DNA from: Desmonostoc muscorum LEGE 12446
GTDB taxonomy: Bacteria > Cyanobacteriota > Cyanobacteriia > Cyanobacteriales > Nostocaceae
Assembly (NCBI RefSeq): GCF_015207005.2
Contig: NZ_JADEXS020000003.1
Span: 62,001-126,000, forward strand
Length of the DNA stretch: 64,000 nt
Direction of reading: 5' to 3'
The notes under the pieces were generated by a model. The model saw only the letters and a program-made list of their open reading frames with translations. It did no database searches and was not told the origin of the DNA. The position numbers and the translations under genes were made by a program. Shown here piece by piece: positions 61,345 through 64,000 of this stretch (positions are counted from its first letter, which is position 1; the number at the start of each line of letters is the position of its first letter).

Positions 61345-62355
61345 TCAACTGTGATTATTATGATTAGCTGAATTATTTAAAACCTCCGCGAGCGCTTCCG
61401 AAATCGGTAAGCCAGGACAGCGTTCCAGCCAGAAGAACTCGCCCACTGGATTGACTTCAAGGAATATATAACGACCATCAGGAGTCAAAATAATATCAAT
61501 AGCTCCGTAGTTTAAACGGAATTGTGCCATGAGTTTGAGCAATTTTTCTTCGACATCTCCGGGCAAAGTGTATGTTTCCCAAGCATTGAGTAAAGCGACT
61601 CCCTGTTTTCGCCAATCGTAACGTGCTTTATCCAAAGCTTGAGAGTCAACCGCAGCCGTCAGTACGCGCTTACCTACAATAATTGTCCGTAATTCCAATG
61701 CCTTAGGAATTTTCTCCTGAAATGTCATTGGGCAGAAATTTAATCCATCAAGGTTGTCTAGATCCTCAGATGAAATTGGATTTGTAAACACAACTTTTTC
61801 TCGTCCTTGTTCATCGTAAATAGCGAAGGAAGAGAGCATTTTTGTAATTATTCCTTGGTGACATTCTTGGGCGAATTGCTTCACTGCCACTGGATTATTT
61901 GTAGTTAGGGTGCGTGGCGTATCTAGACCTAGCTTTCGGGCTATTTGTAATTGCAACTGCTTATTTTCGGCTTGGCGAATATTTGGCAGAGGGTCGAGAT
62001 GAAACCCGTTGATACTGGCAATCATTCCCTCAATAGTGATGCGAGATTCTTTCATTGAGGCTTGTCTGAGTTGCTTATCCATTGAGTCAGGAATTTTTGA
62101 CCCAATTGCAATCCGCCGATACCAAACTGCTGATACTTCATTCAAATCTAATGTTTGGTCATCAACGCTCAGAGTAACTCTTTCGGTTTTACCATAGTAA
62201 ACATCTAACTGCATTTCTGTGGGAAATCGGTCTGTGTCAAAACGAAATGCTTTCTTTCCTTGGGCTTCAATTGCTTGGATAACTAGAGGAATACTTTCGT
62301 TGTCTTGGCTGTGAGTAATAATTAAAACAGTCACGTTGCTTCGCTCCGAATTCAA
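61345..62355 (-). CDS. mdnC: Microviridin ATP-grasp ligase MdnC (lactone former)
   Basis: 336 residues. MdnC-type landmarks: VLIITHSQDNESIPLVIQAI, GKKAFRFDTDRFPTEMQLDV, VSAVWYRRIAI, FCPMTFQEKIPKALELRTII and the ATP-grasp end YIFLEVNPVGEFFWLERCPG. In known pathways MdnC forms two ester rings (Thr-Asp and Ser-Glu/Asp) after binding the PFFARFL leader. The gene is 3 bp after mdnB. Length and motifs look complete, so activity is expected. Identity as MdnC and not MdnB follows its closer likeness to published MdnC. Confidence 0.92.
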   Translation of the reverse strand: MNSERSNVTVLIITHSQDNESIPLVIQAIEAQGKKAFRFDTDRFPTEMQLDVYYGKTERVTLSVDDQTLDLNEVSAVWYRRIAIGSKIPDSMDKQLRQASMKESRITIEGMIASINGFHLDPLPNIRQAENKQLQLQIARKLGLDTPRTLTTNNPVAVKQFAQECHQGIITKMLSSFAIYDEQGREKVVFTNPISSEDLDNLDGLNFCPMTFQEKIPKALELRTIIVGKRVLTAAVDSQALDKARYDWRKQGVALLNAWETYTLPGDVEEKLLKLMAQFRLNYGAIDIILTPDGRYIFLEVNPVGEFFWLERCPGLPISEALAEVLNNSANHNNHS

Positions 62356-62358
62356 AAT

Positions 62359-63375
62359 TCAAAAGACCCTAGTTGAAAGTAGTGCAGATGCGATCGCATC
62401 TGCGATCGGATAGTCCAAATCTCTCTCCAGCATCCCCCACTCTCCTGTAGGATTAATTTCTAAAAAAACATATTCTCCCGATGGCGTTTTAATGAAGTCA
62501 AATGCTCCAAAAACCAGTCCAAACCTAGCCATAAAAGCATCCAAACAACGGATTAGTTTATCAGGTAATTGATATGGTTGCCAGGTAATAACCTCTTTTG
62601 TATCACGTCGCCAATCCTGGGTGGATGCTGCATACTCAGACGCATCTAGCGCCCCCACAAAGAGATTACCATTTACATACACTGCCCGTAATTCTTGGTG
62701 TTTGGGGATTTGTTCTTGAAATACAACTGGACAATAGCGCAGTGTTTCAGCATCAAGTAAATCTTCTTCTTTAACAGCACTGGTATACATAAAAAAAGAG
62801 GAGGCTTGCATACCATAAGAAAGAGGTCTGAGCAGCTTGACAATCATTTTCCCCTTAACTTGCTGGAAAAATTCTCGTGCTTCTTGAGGATTGTTGGTGA
62901 CGAGAGTCTGAGGTATGATAAGACCTACTTCCGATGCAACCCGCAGTTGGCGTAACTTGTTTTCAGCTGCACTTATCCGGTGTAAATCATCCACCCACCT
63001 AGCTCCCCTCATGCTGTCCCAAAAGCCATCTAAAACTGCAAGTGATTCACTAGAACAGGCTGCTTGAAATTGGGGAGCCAATTCTTTACCGAGATCGGGT
63101 TGCCAAATACGCCGCATCCATACTGCTTGCACTTGCTCGCTGTTGAGGGAGCGTAGATGCGGAGCAGCTTGTCGTAAGACATCGCCATATTTCAGTGTAT
63201 GATTGCTACCAGAGTTACTGAAATTAGCCTGGAGTTGGACTGCGAGCGGAAACTGATCAGTATCAAGGCGAAATGGCTGTGCCCCTCGTTTTGATACCGC
63301 CTCTGCAACTCTATCTATTGTGAAGAAATCACCACTGTGGGTAATTAATAAAACCACATCACGCTCAAGGTGCAT
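62359..63375 (-). CDS. mdnB: Microviridin ATP-grasp ligase MdnB (lactam former)
   Basis: 338 residues. VVLLITHSGDFFTIDRVAEA, FRLDTDQFPLAVQLQANFSN, VQAVWMRRIWQPDLGKELAP, YCPVVFQEQIPKHQELRAVY and FLEINPTGEWGMLERDLDYP fit MdnB, which closes the Lys-Glu/Asp amide ring. About a dozen residues (VLRQAAPHLRSL) between the LKYGD and EQVQAVW blocks appear extra and coincide with a small dispersed repeat in the DNA (63151-63186), inserted in frame. The rest is intact. Whether the loop hampers activity is unknown; the site is far from the ATP-binding motifs in sequence. Confidence 0.92.
   Translation of the reverse strand: MHLERDVVLLITHSGDFFTIDRVAEAVSKRGAQPFRLDTDQFPLAVQLQANFSNSGSNHTLKYGDVLRQAAPHLRSLNSEQVQAVWMRRIWQPDLGKELAPQFQAACSSESLAVLDGFWDSMRGARWVDDLHRISAAENKLRQLRVASEVGLIIPQTLVTNNPQEAREFFQQVKGKMIVKLLRPLSYGMQASSFFMYTSAVKEEDLLDAETLRYCPVVFQEQIPKHQELRAVYVNGNLFVGALDASEYAASTQDWRRDTKEVITWQPYQLPDKLIRCLDAFMARFGLVFGAFDFIKTPSGEYVFLEINPTGEWGMLERDLDYPIADAIASALLSTRVF
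63151..63186. repeat. Small dispersed repeat inside mdnB, in frame
   Basis: gcgtagatgcggagcagctt then gtcgtaagacatcgcc. It is close to the copy that breaks recD2 at 51764-51800 (same gcgtaga...agc-gcttgtcg-agacatcgcc frame) but has a length that keeps the mdnB frame open. Confidence 0.65.
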
Positions 63376-63741
63376 AAAATCTCTTCATTCGGTTTTTGCA
63401 ACTATTGAGAAAACAAAATTTTCAAAAACTTGAAATTAACTTTAACTAATTATGGGGGCTTAAGTAAAGAGCAACTAACAAGCAGCAAGTTTATCTGACT
63501 CTTTCTAAATCGCAGTTGCAAAACTTAATTACGAATTACGTAGCTTGCTTCTCGCCAAAGGCGAGTATTACGAATTACGTTAGCGTAGCGGGGCGTTCGC
63601 GTTTAGCGTCTCTAAGAGTTGCCCATTACGAATTATTTTAATGGGAAGCCAACCCCTAGATGGAGTTGGCAAAACTAACAGTATTTTTATTCTGACAATA
63701 GTTTTTAAAACTGCATCTCTGGTGTACTCAAAACTATATAG
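63376..63741. other. Gap between precursor and mdnB
   Basis: About 365 bp with no gene. It contains three copies of attacgaatta(cg) (about 63528-63540, 63567-63579, 63624-63636) and dispersed-repeat material (tagcgtagcggggcgttcgc). The promoter of mdnBC, or readthrough from the precursor gene, must be here. Confidence 0.5.
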
Positions 63742-64000
63742 CTATCCAGGTAAAATCGGCGAAGTGTCATCACCATCTGAAGGGTACTTCTGAGTAACAG
63801 CGTACTCGTCATTATCAGAAGGATACTTCTTGGTTACTCCATCTTCTTGATCAGATGGAAACTTCAAGGTTTGGACAAGTTCATCATTCTTCTTGCTTGT
63901 GCATCCACCACCGCTAAAGCCTTCTGATTCTTCATCAGAAAGGTCTTCAAAGCTTTGCCCTTCCAAGAATCGGGCAAAGAATGGTACTGCTTGTGAATTC
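63742..64000 (-). CDS. mdnA: Microviridin precursor, three core repeats (5' end beyond window)
   Basis: The reading frame is open to the window end; the start codon lies outside. Visible residues begin NSQAVPFFARFLEGQ, so the canonical leader helix PFFARFL, which binds both ATP-grasp ligases, is encoded at 63964-63984. The TTG at 63966 is only an internal codon. After an acidic linker with GGG and one Cys come three core peptides: TLKFPSDQED (63841-63870), TKKYPSDNDE (63805-63834) and TQKYPSDGDD (63766-63795). Each holds the Thr, Lys, Ser and Asp/Glu residues needed for two esters and one amide. The tail is TSPILPG. One precursor could therefore give three microviridin-like protease inhibitors. 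Confidence 0.95.
   Translation of the reverse strand, partial: NSQAVPFFARFLEGQSFEDLSDEESEGFSGGGCTSKKNDELVQTLKFPSDQEDGVTKKYPSDNDEYAVTQKYPSDGDDTSPILPG

Noticed and set aside
63742..63966. TTG at 63966 as the start of the precursor peptide
   Set aside because: The PFFARFL leader is encoded partly upstream of this codon in the same frame, so the true start lies beyond the window.

Overview
This window looks like part of a large plasmid, or plasmid-like accessory replicon, from a filamentous heterocyst-forming cyanobacterium (Nostocales: Nostoc, Anabaena, Calothrix and relatives). The evidence is the many HIP1 octamers (gcgatcgc), Nostoc-type small dispersed and short tandem repeats, group 2 cyanobacterial sigma factors, two partition systems side by side (ParA/ParB and an actin-like ParM with a small partner), an ERF-type recombinase, many small plasmid-style genes, and a high load of insertion sequences and MITEs. 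No rRNA, tRNA, CRISPR array or recognisable relaxase was seen. No replication initiator could be assigned with confidence.

Layout. 0-15.7 kb is a decaying specialised-metabolism region: a UGT-type glycosyltransferase, a fragment of a type I restriction subunit, a truncated GGDEF-EAL protein, and a complete IS (3775-5619) that abuts a 5'-truncated NRPS module. That module reads Cy(partial)-A-PCP-TE with a cysteine-like specificity code. It is followed by a secreted protein, an AurF-like di-iron oxygenase, a membrane protein, a Tat-exported protein with two near-identical ABM domains, and a vanadium-haloperoxidase-like protein with a calcium-binding RTX tail. 16-33 kb is the plasmid core: many small genes, two related copies of a small membrane-protein/ERF-tail set, a ribbon-helix-helix gene surrounded by repeats of a TAGCCTATA motif, and a cluster built around a membrane-anchored P-loop ATPase that resembles a DNA-translocation module. 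33-42 kb is cargo: an AAC(3)-I-type acetyltransferase, a GmhB-like phosphatase, a TenA-like protein, cyanase and an AIPR-like protein, with a textbook 295-bp MITE. 42-50 kb carries two SigB-like sigma factors around a 1428-residue methyltransferase-helicase of the strawberry-notch/DarB type. 50.4-53.3 kb is a recD2 gene broken by an IS5-family element, a 210-bp MITE, a dispersed repeat and an internal deletion. 53.6-57.7 kb is the partition region.

57.8-64 kb is a microviridin (graspetide) cluster read leftwards: a precursor with the PFFARFL leader and three core repeats, then the ATP-grasp ligases MdnB and MdnC, then an HlyD exporter subunit. An ISKra4-type element splits the HlyD gene; its 9-bp target duplication lets the 507-residue exporter be rebuilt exactly in silico. 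MdnB carries what looks like an in-frame dispersed-repeat insertion.

The most interesting leads are the three-core microviridin locus with its recently interrupted exporter, the orphan Cys-NRPS/AurF/haloperoxidase cluster, the ATPase-centred module at 28.5-33 kb, and the DarB-like giant enzyme between two sigma-factor genes. Product names rest on motif recognition by eye; no database search was run.
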